Assembly: GCA_029549985.1 (NCBI GenBank)
Contig: JAKPIB010000042.1
Span: 1-55,048, forward strand
Direction of reading: 5' to 3'
Source: Bacillota bacterium
Lineage (GTDB): Bacteria; Bacillota; Clostridia; Caldicoprobacterales; DTU083
Length of the DNA stretch: 55,048 nt
This document shows positions 43,432 to 52,052 of this stretch, in pieces. The translations under genes were made by a program, and so were the position numbers. The notes beneath the pieces are model-generated. The model was not told where the DNA came from and made no database searches. It was given only the letters and a program-made list of their open reading frames with translations. Within the stretch, counting starts at the first letter, position 1, and the number at the start of each line of letters is the position of its first letter.

Positions 43432-45532
43432 TCTTTGCTTGCCCCAAAAGCTCTATTGCCTTTTCCTCATCCAGGGGCTTGCTTATAAAATAGCCCTGTA
43501 TCTTGTCGCACCCACATCCCTGCAGGTACTCCATTTGCTTCTCATGCTCAACGCCCTCTGCTATGGCATAGTGGTTCAGCTTGTGGGCCATCGAGACGAT
43601 ATCGCCCGTGATGGCCCTGTGGGGGCCAAGCATCAGGATCTTATCTATGAAGGACTTGTCAATCTTGATATAATCGACGTTGAGCTCCCTTTCCCTTGAA
43701 AGGCTCGAATACCCGGTGCCAAAGTCGTCTATGGCGATAGTGATCCCTGCGCTTCTCAACCGGCCAAGGATGCGGTTTATCTCATCAAAGTCCGAGCAAA
43801 ATACGGACTCTGTGATCTCAAACACTATGTTTTCCGGTGTTACCTGCATCTTCTTTATCATATCAAACAGGTTGTCCACAAAATCATTCTTAAAAAGCTG
43901 GACAACGGATAGGTTGATGGAAACATAAATATCCTTATAGCCGTACTCCTTGAGCTTGTTCAGAAAACGGAAGGCATACATGATGACCTTGTTGCCGATA
44001 GGGATGATCAGCTTTTCTTCTTCGGCTATGGGGATAAACTCAGAAGGCGGTATATGACCGAGCTTGTCGCTTTTCAGCCTGGCCAGCGCTTCAAAGCCGC
44101 AGATCCGCCTTGACTTGAGGTCCAGTATGGGCTGGTAGACTAAATAGAAGCTCCTGCTGCCTTCATCTGTCACAACAGCCGTGAGCTCGCTTATTATATC
44201 GTTCTTGCGCCTGACCTCTGCCTCAATATCCTTGTCATAAAAGCAGTATCCAAATTCCCTGTCATTTCTCTGCAGGGCCTTTTCTGCAGCGATCAACAGG
44301 TTCTTAAGGATGAGCACTGCATCCTGCCCCTCCTCCGGATCTATCTCCACGATCCCGATCCCCCCGTCTATCCTCTCGATAGTCAGCAGGGAGCTTAGAG
44401 TATTGGAGACAGCTTCGCAAAAGCTTATCAGCTCATTCCTGTCCCTGTAGCCTTTGATATAGAAGACGAATTGATTGCCATAAGTGCTGAAAAGCCGCCT
44501 GGTATCCGTGCAGTGATCTGCAAGGGCAGCAACAAGCTTTTTTATCAGGTTTTGTGTGTAGTTGAAGCCGTAAGTAACGGTCAGGGATTGGATCTTGCTG
44601 AGGTTGATGCCTACGACAGCCCTGTTCCCGCTGTTTTTATCCCGGGAATCATTGTTCAGTAGATTCACCAGATAGCTCTGGTTATGCAGCCCGGTCAGGC
44701 TGTCATGCTCGTTGCTGTACTTGAGGGCTTCCTCGATCGCTTTTCTGTCCGTTATGTCTATGACTATCCCTTCGACTGCCTCTACTTCGCCTTTACTGTT
44801 GAATATGCCTTCACCCAGCTCCAGGACCCATTTTCGCTGGCCGCCGGCGGTGATGATCTCATACTCGTATTTGAATGTTTGGCGCTTCGGCAGGACCCGC
44901 AGCCATTCGTTCCAAATATCTTCGCGGTACTCAGGGGCGATAAGGTCATTGAAGGACAGGTCCCGGTTGTATAGAAGGCTTTCCGACGGATAACCGGTCA
45001 GCTTAAGGCAGCCGCTCGAAGCATACTGCACCGTCCAGTCCCGGTCATAGCTGCACCGGTAGGCCAGGCCGGGAAGATGGGAAAGGACGACTGACTTTCT
45101 GCGTTCGCTTTCCTGCAGGGCCTGGCTTTGCTCCTGCAGCTTCTGCTCCAGCGCCCGCTTCAACCGGAAGAAATCCGCATGCACCTTGATCCTGGCCAGC
45201 AAGGACTCTGTATGTATCGGCTTTCTTATATAGTCTATCGCTCCAAGCTCAAGACCTCTCAGCTCATTTTCAGGCTCATCCTGTCCGGTCATAATTATCG
45301 TACGCAAGCCCTTGTACTGTTCGACCGAGCTCAAATGCTCCAGCAGGCGAAAGCCTTCCATTTCTGGCATATCCAGATCGACCAGGACCAAGTCTATGTC
45401 TTTGTGCTTCTCGATCAAACCTAAGGCTTCATGTCTGTCAGTCGCAATCACAACTATATATCCGGTCAGCTTATCCTTGATGAGCAAGCAATCTGACGTA
45501 GAATCAGCAACTAATAAAATCTTCAACAACAT
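43415..45532 (-). CDS. REC-PAS-degenerate GGDEF-EAL protein (predicted c-di-GMP phosphodiesterase)
   Basis: A 705-residue signalling protein. Order: receiver domain (1-120) with phosphoacceptor region LVDLDMPEMEG, MTG and RKP; a coiled-coil-like linker (about 120-145); PAS/PAC (about 150-275); a GGDEF-fold domain (about 275-440) in which the active-site loop reads STYGNQFVFYI, so cyclase activity is not expected; and an EAL domain (about 450-700) with all key residues: FEALARL, NLSVVQL, EITESV, DDFGTGYSSL, DYIKIDKSFI, AEGVE and QGYFISKPL. In the receiver, one acidic pocket residue is Ala (LLVADST). No histidine kinase is near. ATG 45532 follows GGAGGTC. Confidence 0.9.
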   Translation of the reverse strand: MLLKILLVADSTSDCLLIKDKLTGYIVVIATDRHEALGLIEKHKDIDLVLVDLDMPEMEGFRLLEHLSSVEQYKGLRTIIMTGQDEPENELRGLELGAIDYIRKPIHTESLLARIKVHADFFRLKRALEQKLQEQSQALQESERRKSVVLSHLPGLAYRCSYDRDWTVQYASSGCLKLTGYPSESLLYNRDLSFNDLIAPEYREDIWNEWLRVLPKRQTFKYEYEIITAGGQRKWVLELGEGIFNSKGEVEAVEGIVIDITDRKAIEEALKYSNEHDSLTGLHNQSYLVNLLNNDSRDKNSGNRAVVGINLSKIQSLTVTYGFNYTQNLIKKLVAALADHCTDTRRLFSTYGNQFVFYIKGYRDRNELISFCEAVSNTLSSLLTIERIDGGIGIVEIDPEEGQDAVLILKNLLIAAEKALQRNDREFGYCFYDKDIEAEVRRKNDIISELTAVVTDEGSRSFYLVYQPILDLKSRRICGFEALARLKSDKLGHIPPSEFIPIAEEEKLIIPIGNKVIMYAFRFLNKLKEYGYKDIYVSINLSVVQLFKNDFVDNLFDMIKKMQVTPENIVFEITESVFCSDFDEINRILGRLRSAGITIAIDDFGTGYSSLSRERELNVDYIKIDKSFIDKILMLGPHRAITGDIVSMAHKLNHYAIAEGVEHEKQMEYLQGCGCDKIQGYFISKPLDEEKAIELLGQAKSRQTE

Positions 45533-45914
45533 CGTTGACCTCCGTCATAAACTTACTACTTAAGCCCATCATTCGGTCTACTCTTGGTGACAAACTTATA
45601 TTGTTATTCTACATTGTCCAGGCTTAATTTCCATTTGTTAGTTTCCATTTATATAGTTAATCACTAAAAACTAAGTCAAAACATAGATTTTTATATTTTT
45701 TCTCGCGAATTGGCAAATATGCCAGATTATCGCCATTTAGCCCGGCCGGTGGCGCTTTTTAAGCAAAATTACAACTTCTTGTTGAGGTTTTTACGACAGC
45801 TAATTTCTTTAGATTAGCCTGTCCGTAATTGTCATACCAAGTCTCCTGACAGGCAATGCAAAACCCCCGGTAATACGCTCACATATACCGAGGGTTTATG
45901 TTGGTTAATGGTTT
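45533..45914. other. AT-rich intergenic region, no gene
   Basis: 382 bases. It contains the terminator of the anti-sigma gene (separate entry). No riboswitch was identified despite the c-di-GMP gene downstream. A C/G-rich motif with CCGGCCGG (about 45750) could fold as a weak hairpin. Confidence 0.45.
45862..45896 (-). terminator. Terminator of the sigma/anti-sigma operon
   Basis: On the minus strand AACCCTCGGTA pairs with TACCGGGGGTT (11 bp, one G-U) and is followed by TTGCATTG. It lies about 20 bases past the stop at 45915. Confidence 0.75.
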
Positions 45915-47288
45915 CTATTTTACTGATATCTCGAATTTCCATGGCCCTTTGAGGGTGGTGACAAGCTCAGTAAAGGTTATTGTGACCTTTTTGTCTTCGG
46001 GCCTTATCTCCAGGTCATACCGGTCTGCGGTGATATATTCGTTATAGTTGTAGCTGTAGCTATAGCTTCTATAGGGCAGGGCCAGATGCAGCACACTGAT
46101 GTTTTCGGCGTGTTTGCTGCTGTAGCCGGTGTCAACATACAACCGGAGCGTATCCCCTTCCCTCTCAGCCTTTAACAGCCTTAGTTCAAACCCGTTTATG
46201 TCCAGGGCCTTGCCTATTTCTATGGTTTCGCCTTCAGCCGGTATCGGGACCGTGACCTTTTTGTCTATCTTGTATGACAGCTGCACCTGAGGTATGGCCA
46301 CGGTATATTCAGATATATCAGGATCAGGAGTAAAGCTGTATGCTGATACATTGGCCAATGGCCACTGGTATTCATCAAGGGGGTATATATTTCCCTTATC
46401 GTCAGTTATCCGTATATCCCTGTGTCCTTTTGCATCCCTGTCGTAATACCCGTATAGCTTTACCTTCCTGCCGGATTTGGCATGCTCGACTATATTGAGC
46501 CTGACCTTGCCATCAGCCCGGCTCGCGAGTACCGTCAGCCCAAGGCCGTTTTTGTAGTCGGTAGGCCCCAGCTCTGCATAATCATCAAAGCCTCTGGCTC
46601 TTGTCAGCCTGGCCTGGGCCACCCTGCCGCCGGGTATGACGATCGAAAACTCAAGCAAGTCATCAGGGATCTCATACAGGTAGGTTGCGGTCCAGCCATA
46701 GCCTACTCCGGACCAGGAATGGCTGCTTTCATAGGCGGTCCCCTTTTTATCCTCTATCGTGACCGCCGGCGCTTCATAGCCGTCGCCGGACATTTCTATC
46801 TGCAGGGATCTACCCTGCTTGACAATGGATGCTATCAATACTCTGCCGCCCTCAGTCCCCAGCTCTATAGGCTCGCTCAATATATATACCTCCGTCCCCT
46901 TGTTCTCGATCACTTCCCCGAGCCCCGGTATAAAGTAGAGCTTCTCCCTTATCTCAGCCAGGATCTGCCTGCCTGCCGGCGTAATGGCCCCTGCCAGCAC
47001 CAGCAGGATGACTGCCGCCGCGATCACAGGCTTTTTAGCCTTGAAAGTAGGCCTGCTCATATCTGTCAAGCTTTCGCTGCTTGAAGGCCTACAAGGTATC
47101 GTATGCCTTTTAGCTGCAACGCTGCTCTTGTCAATGCCTGCCAGCACATTGTGCTTTATCCTCTGCCTTTGCAGCTCAGTCAGACTTGCCTTCTCAGCCT
47201 CCGGCTCAAGGCTCTCAAGCAAGGCCAGGGTCTCTTCATCCGAGAGCCCCAGCATGATGTCCCTGATCTCTCTTTCAGCCCTATCCAT
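45915..47288 (-). CDS. DUF4179-type membrane anti-sigma factor
   Basis: A 457-residue bitopic membrane protein. An N-terminal cytoplasmic part (about 1-85, SDEETLALLESLEPEAEK) is followed by one transmembrane segment (about 87-105, KKPVIAAAVILLVLAGAITP) and a large extracytoplasmic beta-rich region. The domain after the membrane (FIPGLGEVIENKGTEVYIL onward) matches DUF4179-like anti-sigma proteins. ATG 47288 follows AGGAGGG and overlaps the sigma-factor stop by 8 bases, the usual coupling of a sigma factor and its anti-sigma. It probably holds the sigma factor inactive at the membrane until an envelope signal; that is inferred from the pairing. Confidence 0.82.
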   Translation of the reverse strand: MDRAEREIRDIMLGLSDEETLALLESLEPEAEKASLTELQRQRIKHNVLAGIDKSSVAAKRHTIPCRPSSSESLTDMSRPTFKAKKPVIAAAVILLVLAGAITPAGRQILAEIREKLYFIPGLGEVIENKGTEVYILSEPIELGTEGGRVLIASIVKQGRSLQIEMSGDGYEAPAVTIEDKKGTAYESSHSWSGVGYGWTATYLYEIPDDLLEFSIVIPGGRVAQARLTRARGFDDYAELGPTDYKNGLGLTVLASRADGKVRLNIVEHAKSGRKVKLYGYYDRDAKGHRDIRITDDKGNIYPLDEYQWPLANVSAYSFTPDPDISEYTVAIPQVQLSYKIDKKVTVPIPAEGETIEIGKALDINGFELRLLKAEREGDTLRLYVDTGYSSKHAENISVLHLALPYRSYSYSYNYNEYITADRYDLEIRPEDKKVTITFTELVTTLKGPWKFEISVK

Positions 47289-47862
47289 TGATATCCCTCC
47301 TCCTGGCTTTGCCAAGCAGCTCCCGGATCGCCCTGCGGCCACGCCAAAGCCTGTTATCCACTGCCTGCCTGGACAGTCCCATGGTCCGGCAGATGTCGTC
47401 TATGCTTTCATCCAGCAGGTACCTACGCAGGAAGATCGCCCTGTCCACATCCCCAAAGGAGAGGATGACCTCAAGGAGCTCCGCTTTCTGCTCCTTTACA
47501 AGGTACAGGTATTCTATATCATCGCTTCCCGCCGGTTTGCTGTCCTCAGTGAAATCCTTGAGCTCCACTACCCTGGCCTTGTCTGCGAGGGATCTCCTCC
47601 GGTTCAGTGCCTTGTATTTGCACAGTATCAGAAGCCAGGTCCTGAATGATCCCCTTTCCGGATCGTATTGGTCGATGAGATTCCATGCGTCTATGAATAC
47701 ATCCTGCACGCATTCCTCGATATCCATCGTGGAGCCGGTATTCCTGAGTATGCCGGCCGCCAGCCTGTACACGCTGTCCATGTAAAGGTCCATGGCCTGC
47801 TCCAGGGCTTTGGGGTCTTTCTTCTTCAACTGTTCAACGAGCAAGTAGACATCCGTCCCCAT
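47281..47862 (-). CDS. ECF-type sigma-70 factor
   Basis: A 193-residue RNA polymerase sigma factor. The sigma-2 region covers about 25-95 (IEECVQDVFIDAWN, FRTWLLILCKYKALNRRR) and sigma-4 about 130-185, with a helix-turn-helix at SIDDICRTMGLSRQAVDNRLWRGRRAI. ATG 47862 follows GGGGAAGGTG. Its 3' end overlaps the downstream DUF4179 anti-sigma gene by 8 bases. Target promoters cannot be derived from the window. A strong link to envelope stress or surface-polysaccharide genes is plausible but not shown. Confidence 0.88.
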   Translation of the reverse strand: MGTDVYLLVEQLKKKDPKALEQAMDLYMDSVYRLAAGILRNTGSTMDIEECVQDVFIDAWNLIDQYDPERGSFRTWLLILCKYKALNRRRSLADKARVVELKDFTEDSKPAGSDDIEYLYLVKEQKAELLEVILSFGDVDRAIFLRRYLLDESIDDICRTMGLSRQAVDNRLWRGRRAIRELLGKARRRDING

Positions 47863-47994
47863 ATCTGCACCTTCCCCGCGTATGCGTTATTGCACACAAC
47901 TACTTTAAGTCTAAAAGGTCCTCTCATCTATTACTACAAGATCAGGAGCGGATTTCTCCCATAGATTTTATGGAAGGATACCAATATTTTTGAG

Positions 47995-49221
47995 TCATCT
48001 CCTTTTCCACAGGGCCAGTACTCCAAAGATGAGTACCACCGGGAATACTATGGCCGTAAGCAGTCCCGCCTTGAGGCCGATCTCTGTGATAGTGCCGCCT
48101 GCAAACCAGGCAGTGAGGAACGCGCCCCCGCCACCTATGACCCGGTCGGATATGAAGCCTACAAGCCCCGGGCCCAAGGAACAGCCCACATCACCTGCAA
48201 ATGCAAGGTAGGCGAACATGGCCGTGCCGCCCATCGGGAAAACCCTGGCTGAAAGGCTGAACACCCCGGGCCACATAAGGCCGACGAAAAGGCCGATCAG
48301 GGCGCAGCCTATAAGCGATATCAGGAGATTTGCTGAAAATACAACGAGAATGTAGCAAGCGGCACAGCATACGCTGCTGAACACCAATGCCTTGTGCAGG
48401 TCGATCCTCCCGCCCTTTAGCCCGTAAAAGGTGCGGGATAGGGCCATGAACAGCGCAAAGGCACACGGCCCCAAAAGGTCGCCGACCGTCTTTGAGACGC
48501 CGAGCCCCAGCTCGGCAAACAGGGATGACCATTGGGACATGGCCTGCTCAGAGGCTCCGGCGCTGACCATTAGGACCAGCAGCAGCCAGAACAGGCCTGA
48601 GGAGAAGAGCTTCCGAAGGGGCATCTCCCTGCCCTGCTCGACCATCGTCCTCAAGGGCACCCGGGCAAAAAGGAATGCGTTGGCCAGGGGAACAAGGGCC
48701 CAGATCATCGGCAGATAAGGCCAGTTTTCGATGCCTGCAGCCAGGAAGTACAGGGTGGACAGGATGACAACGGCCATATGGCCCCAGCAGTAAAAGGAAT
48801 GGAGCATGCTCATAGCGGAGGCCTTTTCCTCGCCGGGCAACGACTCGACTATGGGGCTTATGAGCACCTCTATCAGCCCGCCCCCTATTGCGTTGATCGT
48901 CACGGCAGCGATCAGCCCGATATAAGGGTTGGGCAGAAGGCCGGGCAGTACGCCAAGGCATACAAGTCCGACCGTGTCGGCTATATGGGCAAAAACAATG
49001 CATTTGCGCCACCCTATCCTGTCAGCGAGCTTTGCAACAATAAGGTCGACCGTGATCTGCACCATGAAGTTCAATGAGATGAGGAGGCCTATCGCATCCA
49101 GGGAGATCCCGAATTCTCTTTGAAAGGTCACGAACAAAAGGGGTGTCAGGTTGTTTATGATAGCCTGGGTTATGTAGCCGCCCCAGCTCGCGTAAAGTGT
49201 ATGCCTGTATGTATAGTTCAA
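47995..49221 (-). CDS. Major facilitator superfamily transporter
   Basis: A 408-residue inner-membrane transporter with about 12 predicted spans. The first half has the MFS loop 2-3 motif KLADRIGWRKCIVF and the second half the ARVFPMGGTAMFAYLAF region. No substrate-specific signature. Sugar-related FucP-like MFS proteins have a similar size. The start is TTG 49221 with AAAGGGACTG upstream. It lies between the sigma operon and the LiaF-like gene as its own unit. The substrate is not predictable. Confidence 0.87.
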   Translation of the reverse strand: MNYTYRHTLYASWGGYITQAIINNLTPLLFVTFQREFGISLDAIGLLISLNFMVQITVDLIVAKLADRIGWRKCIVFAHIADTVGLVCLGVLPGLLPNPYIGLIAAVTINAIGGGLIEVLISPIVESLPGEEKASAMSMLHSFYCWGHMAVVILSTLYFLAAGIENWPYLPMIWALVPLANAFLFARVPLRTMVEQGREMPLRKLFSSGLFWLLLVLMVSAGASEQAMSQWSSLFAELGLGVSKTVGDLLGPCAFALFMALSRTFYGLKGGRIDLHKALVFSSVCCAACYILVVFSANLLISLIGCALIGLFVGLMWPGVFSLSARVFPMGGTAMFAYLAFAGDVGCSLGPGLVGFISDRVIGGGGAFLTAWFAGGTITEIGLKAGLLTAIVFPVVLIFGVLALWKRR

Positions 49222-49320
49222 TGCTTTCAGTCCCTTTCCTTTGGACCGGTCCTTTTTCGCCGGCCCTTTCCTTGGTCTGCACTAATGTTGATTTTAGCAT
49301 ATATGTCACTTAAGGCAAAT

Positions 49321-49346
49321 AAAAAAGCGAACCCCAAGGATCCGCT
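49321..49346 (-). terminator. Terminator of the PAP2-LiaF operon
   Basis: On the minus strand AGCGGATCC pairs with GGGTTCGCT (with G-U pairs) around a TTG loop and is followed by TTTTT. It lies about 65 bases past the LiaF-like stop. Confidence 0.65.
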
Positions 49347-49411
49347 AGAGTGATAGTGCCTGACCTGTCACGAAGCGTCAGGTCTGGCGCAGACGCTGCA
49401 ACGAAAGCGCC

Positions 49412-49921
49412 TCAGCGCCGGATCTCCGTTTTTCCGAAAACAGTGCTTAAGTCTATTATAAGGTCGGCTTCATTTTTATCTACATTGTCTGTAAACCTGT
49501 GATTTCCGAAAAAGCTGATATCCGATCCGTCCGGCAGGTCTATCTGCCCAAAGGCGCAGCTTGCATCTATGTATACCTTGGCATCCTTTGGCAATACCAG
49601 GTCCAGAGAGCCGAACACGCAGGTGACCTCGACCTTCACAGGCTTGTCTTTGGGTACGAAATCGTCGAATGATAGCCTGGCCTCGCTGAAGATCACTTCG
49701 TATTCATCCTCTGACGGATCGTATTTGAATGTGCCTTCCCTGAACATGATCCTGTCGCCGGCGCTGACTCCAAACCCGCCGATCAGGATGGATGCTCCCA
49801 GGGACAGAAGAAAAAGCCCGATCACTACCCTGCCGGTCGAAACATTCAGGTTGAAGTAATGCTTGATCAACAGAAATACACCGGTGGAAATAAGGAATAT
49901 GCCCCAGAAATATGATTTCAT
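49412..49921 (-). CDS. LiaF-like two-span membrane protein
   Basis: A 169-residue membrane protein. Two N-terminal spans (about 3-20 and 33-50: YFWGIFLISTGVFLLIKHY, RVVIGLFLLSLGASILIGG) are followed by a soluble beta-helix-type tail (FGSLDLVLPKDAKVYIDASC, FGQIDLPDG) like the C-terminal domain of LiaF/VraT-type cell-envelope-stress proteins. ATG 49921 is preferred by spacing; the longer frame to 49972 overlaps the truncated PAP2 gene. A LiaRS two-component pair is not present nearby. Cotranscribed with the PAP2 fragment. Confidence 0.78.
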   Translation of the reverse strand: MKSYFWGIFLISTGVFLLIKHYFNLNVSTGRVVIGLFLLSLGASILIGGFGVSAGDRIMFREGTFKYDPSEDEYEVIFSEARLSFDDFVPKDKPVKVEVTCVFGSLDLVLPKDAKVYIDASCAFGQIDLPDGSDISFFGNHRFTDNVDKNEADLIIDLSTVFGKTEIRR

Positions 49922-49940
49922 AAGAAACACCGCCTTCCTG

Positions 49941-50175
49941 TTATTCCTTCCCCGCAGCAGCCTCCCTTTCATAAATGCCCGTGGAGAACTGGAACCTGGG
50001 AATCACTACATATACGATAACACAACAAAAGCCGCTGAGCAATATACCATAAAGGACATCTAGGGCTGCATGCTGTTTGATCAGCGCTGTTGAGAGTATC
50101 ACAAGTATCATGTTTGTGAATGATATTGAAGACAGGAGCTTATGCCTTGCAAAGGGTCCATATTTCATGTGCCCG
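49941..50175 (-). pseudogene. C-terminal fragment of a PAP2 phosphatase, cut at the 129-bp repeat
   Basis: The frame reads KYGPFARHKLLSSISF and then FTNMILVILSTALIKQHAALDVLYGILLSG. STALIKQH-xxx-D is the PAP2 phosphatase motif 3 (Ser/Thr, His and Asp near the end of the protein). Motifs 1 and 2 are missing: the frame opens only a few codons upstream, right where the 129-bp repeat copy begins (50176). The remainder of about 75 residues cannot be active. The ATG at 50168 is probably not a true start. This is either a rearrangement or an insertion that removed the 5' part. Confidence 0.65.
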
Positions 50176-50304
50176 ACATGGGTCGAGATGATGGAATTGA
50201 TGTCTGCGGCCTGTTATAGAAACCATCTGTTCGCGGGAACATTTCAATCAGTTTTTCGGCGATTTTTGAAGAACCGCCGTTCAAGGAAATATGTCAATAA
50301 TTAA
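50176..50304 (+). repeat. 129-bp repeat, copy A (mobile-element-end-like)
   Basis: 129 bases beginning acatgggtcgagatgatgg and ending in aataattaa. About three-quarters identical by hand alignment to 52368-52496 in the same orientation. Inside, the motif C[TC]GTTC..GG.AA.AT.TCAAT occurs twice about 48 bases apart, which resembles the multiple transposase-binding repeats at IS21-type ends. Confidence 0.7.
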
Positions 50305-50363
50305 GGTTGCTATTCCTGTATTTCTAGAGAGAATGTGATATATAAACCATATGAAGGACTATT

Positions 50364-50972
50364 TCATTTTAACCACTTTCTCATAATGAATATATCTTCT
50401 GTTTCCCCATGAATAAGCCGTATTTCTTAAATAAACCGACAGGGCCCATAAAATCTTTGGCTTCATTGATATATCCTTTCAAAGGATATGCCTCAATAAA
50501 ATCAAATCCGTCATTAACCGCATCTTGACAGACACGTTCTAATAATAACTTCGTAATTCCTTTTCTTCTAAACTCTGGAGCCACCAAAAAACAGAATATA
50601 GATTTCACGCGAATACCTGATGCAAGTTCCTCGGTAGGTACATCTCTCATGAATCGCCGCCAACAATAACATTTTAGGCAATCAGCTTTGGTGTTGGTAT
50701 TGCACCATCCTACAACCTTTCCATTATGGTAAGCAAGGTAACCCTGTATTTTGTTTTCTCTTATTTTTTTGGATAGCACAATCTCTTCTTTTTTCTTTTG
50801 ATAATAAATAATCGATATGATCAACATCTTGATCGTCATTACATCACCATACACAATAACATTTGCAGTCATCAGAATCAGGTATTTCGGAATGCGGTGT
50901 TATATCAAAAAAATGAACATAATCTTCTGCAAGTTCAGGTGACAGTTTTCGTATCTCAATATTATTACCCAT
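50364..50972 (-). pseudogene. GNAT acetyltransferase with one stop and two frameshifts
   Basis: From ATG 50972 the first frame gives MGNNIEIRKLSPELAEDYVHFF and then CKCYCVW, where TGA follows. A second frame gives ENKIQGYLAYHNGKVVGWCN and IKSIFCFLVAPEFRRKGITKLLLERVC-type GNAT sequence to GPVGLFKKYG. A third frame then gives IHGETEDIFIMRKWLK and stops at 50364. These pieces assemble in order into one GNAT protein, so the gene carries a nonsense codon (near 50850) and at least two frameshifts (between about 50740 and 50850, and near 50410). It is clearly dead. It is AT-rich, as is the whole patch. Confidence 0.8.
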
Positions 50973-51297
50973 ATATTACTTCAAATAATATTTTAGGAAA
51001 ATTATATCAACCGAGATTTTTTAAGTCAATTTTATTTATAAATGAGGCTTTGTTATTCTATCTTTGAGAGATATTAAGCTTGCATAGAATGTACATCCAT
51101 CCTGTCTCCTCAATCTTATGAAAGATGCCCATTATCTAATCTGTCAACTCAACCCTACTAATTTTTGGGCTCAAATATAACCCCAAAATACTCCCTCAAT
51201 ATGTTTCCATGTACGTATTTTCGCCCTTTAGGTTGAGTAGGCAGACTGAATGTAATCCAGCAAATCCAGTAAAATAGTGGAAACATATCCATGTGTT
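50973..51297. other. AT-rich intergenic patch with a 106-bp inverted-repeat element
   Basis: No gene. It contains inverted arms TCTGTCAACTCAACC (51140-51154) and GGTTGAGTAGGCAGA (51231-51245), 13 of 15 matched, enclosing 76 bases with an inner TTTTGGG/CCCAAAA hairpin. It looks like a small non-coding mobile or structural element. Confidence 0.5.
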
Positions 51298-51735
51298 TTA
51301 CATCTCTTTATGGTATTTAATCAAGTAGTAAACTTTCGTAGAAATGATAAATAAATAAACTACTACAAGAGTAATTTCAACGTACAACTCTACTCCCATC
51401 AGAGCAAAAGCCAACAATATTATGAAATAGGTGTACAGCATTAAATCATAGGCTTTTGCTTTTGCCCTATCGCTAATTGAACGATTACGCTCATCTTTCT
51501 CCTCAATTTCAACTTGCTTTGCAATTTCCGGATTTTTAAGTACAAACCAATTTTTAATAGCCGTTCCAAGACTACCACCAAACAAACCCGAACCCAAACC
51601 TATGCAAATATATGGCAATGTTTTGAGTATGCCATCTGCATCAGGCAACTGTATAATCAAAAACAATCCTATCCCGAAGATTATAAAACCGATTATAGCA
51701 AAGACGATGTAACGCACAATTTTATTTTGTTTCAT
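51298..51735 (-). CDS. Four-span membrane protein of the DUF2178/DUF6442 type
   Basis: A 145-residue membrane protein with spans at about 8-28, 38-58, 90-108 and 115-135. The cytoplasmic loop before the third span carries EKDERNRSISDRAKAKAYD, the charged motif of this type. ATG 51735 follows GAGGAGGG. It overlaps the upstream XRE regulator gene by 14 bases, so translation is coupled. Such XRE + membrane-protein pairs are common in Firmicutes; function unknown. Confidence 0.72.
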   Translation of the reverse strand: MKQNKIVRYIVFAIIGFIIFGIGLFLIIQLPDADGILKTLPYICIGLGSGLFGGSLGTAIKNWFVLKNPEIAKQVEIEEKDERNRSISDRAKAKAYDLMLYTYFIILLAFALMGVELYVEITLVVVYLFIISTKVYYLIKYHKEM

Positions 51736-51937
51736 TTTCCTGACCCTCCTCATAAATAAAAATATCTTCAATGCTCATACCAAAGTATCTTGCAATTTTA
51801 AAAGCTAAAATGATAGATGGGTTGTACCGTCCATTTTCTAAAGAGCTAATCGTTTGCCGAGATACTTCTAAATCAGCGGCAAGTTTTTCTTGCCGTATTC
51901 CTTTTTGTTTGCGGATCTCTTCCAGTCTGTTTTTCAT
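51722..51937 (-). CDS. XRE-family regulator (71 aa)
   Basis: A 71-residue single-domain Cro/CI-type helix-turn-helix protein: RQEKLAADLEVSRQTISSLE with the recognition helix SRQTISSLENGRYNPS (about residues 25-40), ending in an acidic tail. ATG 51937 has AGAAGGTGAT upstream; the frame extension to 51991 lies within the promoter and is not translated. First gene of a two-gene operon with the membrane protein. Probably autoregulated through the -35/-10 region. Confidence 0.87.
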   Translation of the reverse strand: MKNRLEEIRKQKGIRQEKLAADLEVSRQTISSLENGRYNPSIILAFKIARYFGMSIEDIFIYEEGQENETK

Positions 51938-51981
51938 AGCATCACCTTCTGCAACAAATGGAAAGCATGCTTTACATTTGG

Positions 51982-52010
51982 AGTATAACATGGATTAAAT
52001 TAAATGTCAA
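51982..52010 (-). promoter_or_regulatory. Consensus sigma-A promoter of the XRE operon
   Basis: Minus strand: -35 TTGACA (52010-52005), exactly 17 bases, -10 TATACT (51987-51982). A transcript would start near 51975 and the ATG is at 51937. It is the best promoter in the window. Confidence 0.85.
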
Positions 52011-52021
52011 GTATACTTTCC

Positions 52022-52052
52022 AAAAAAAATAACAGACTTTTTCAAGTCTGTT
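52022..52052 (-). terminator. Strong terminator with no obvious upstream gene
   Basis: On the minus strand AACAGACTT-GAAAA-AGTCTGTT is followed by ATTTTTTTT. It lies immediately upstream of the XRE promoter, while the next 600 bases on that strand hold no gene. Confidence 0.85.

Noticed and set aside
45533-45914. c-di-GMP riboswitch upstream of the EAL gene
   Set aside because: The conserved GEMM core elements could not be located on the minus strand.
50077-50304. 75-residue plus-strand frame across copy A
   Set aside because: It overlaps the PAP2 fragment and the non-coding repeat, has no ribosome binding site and copy B is interrupted by a stop in the matching frame.
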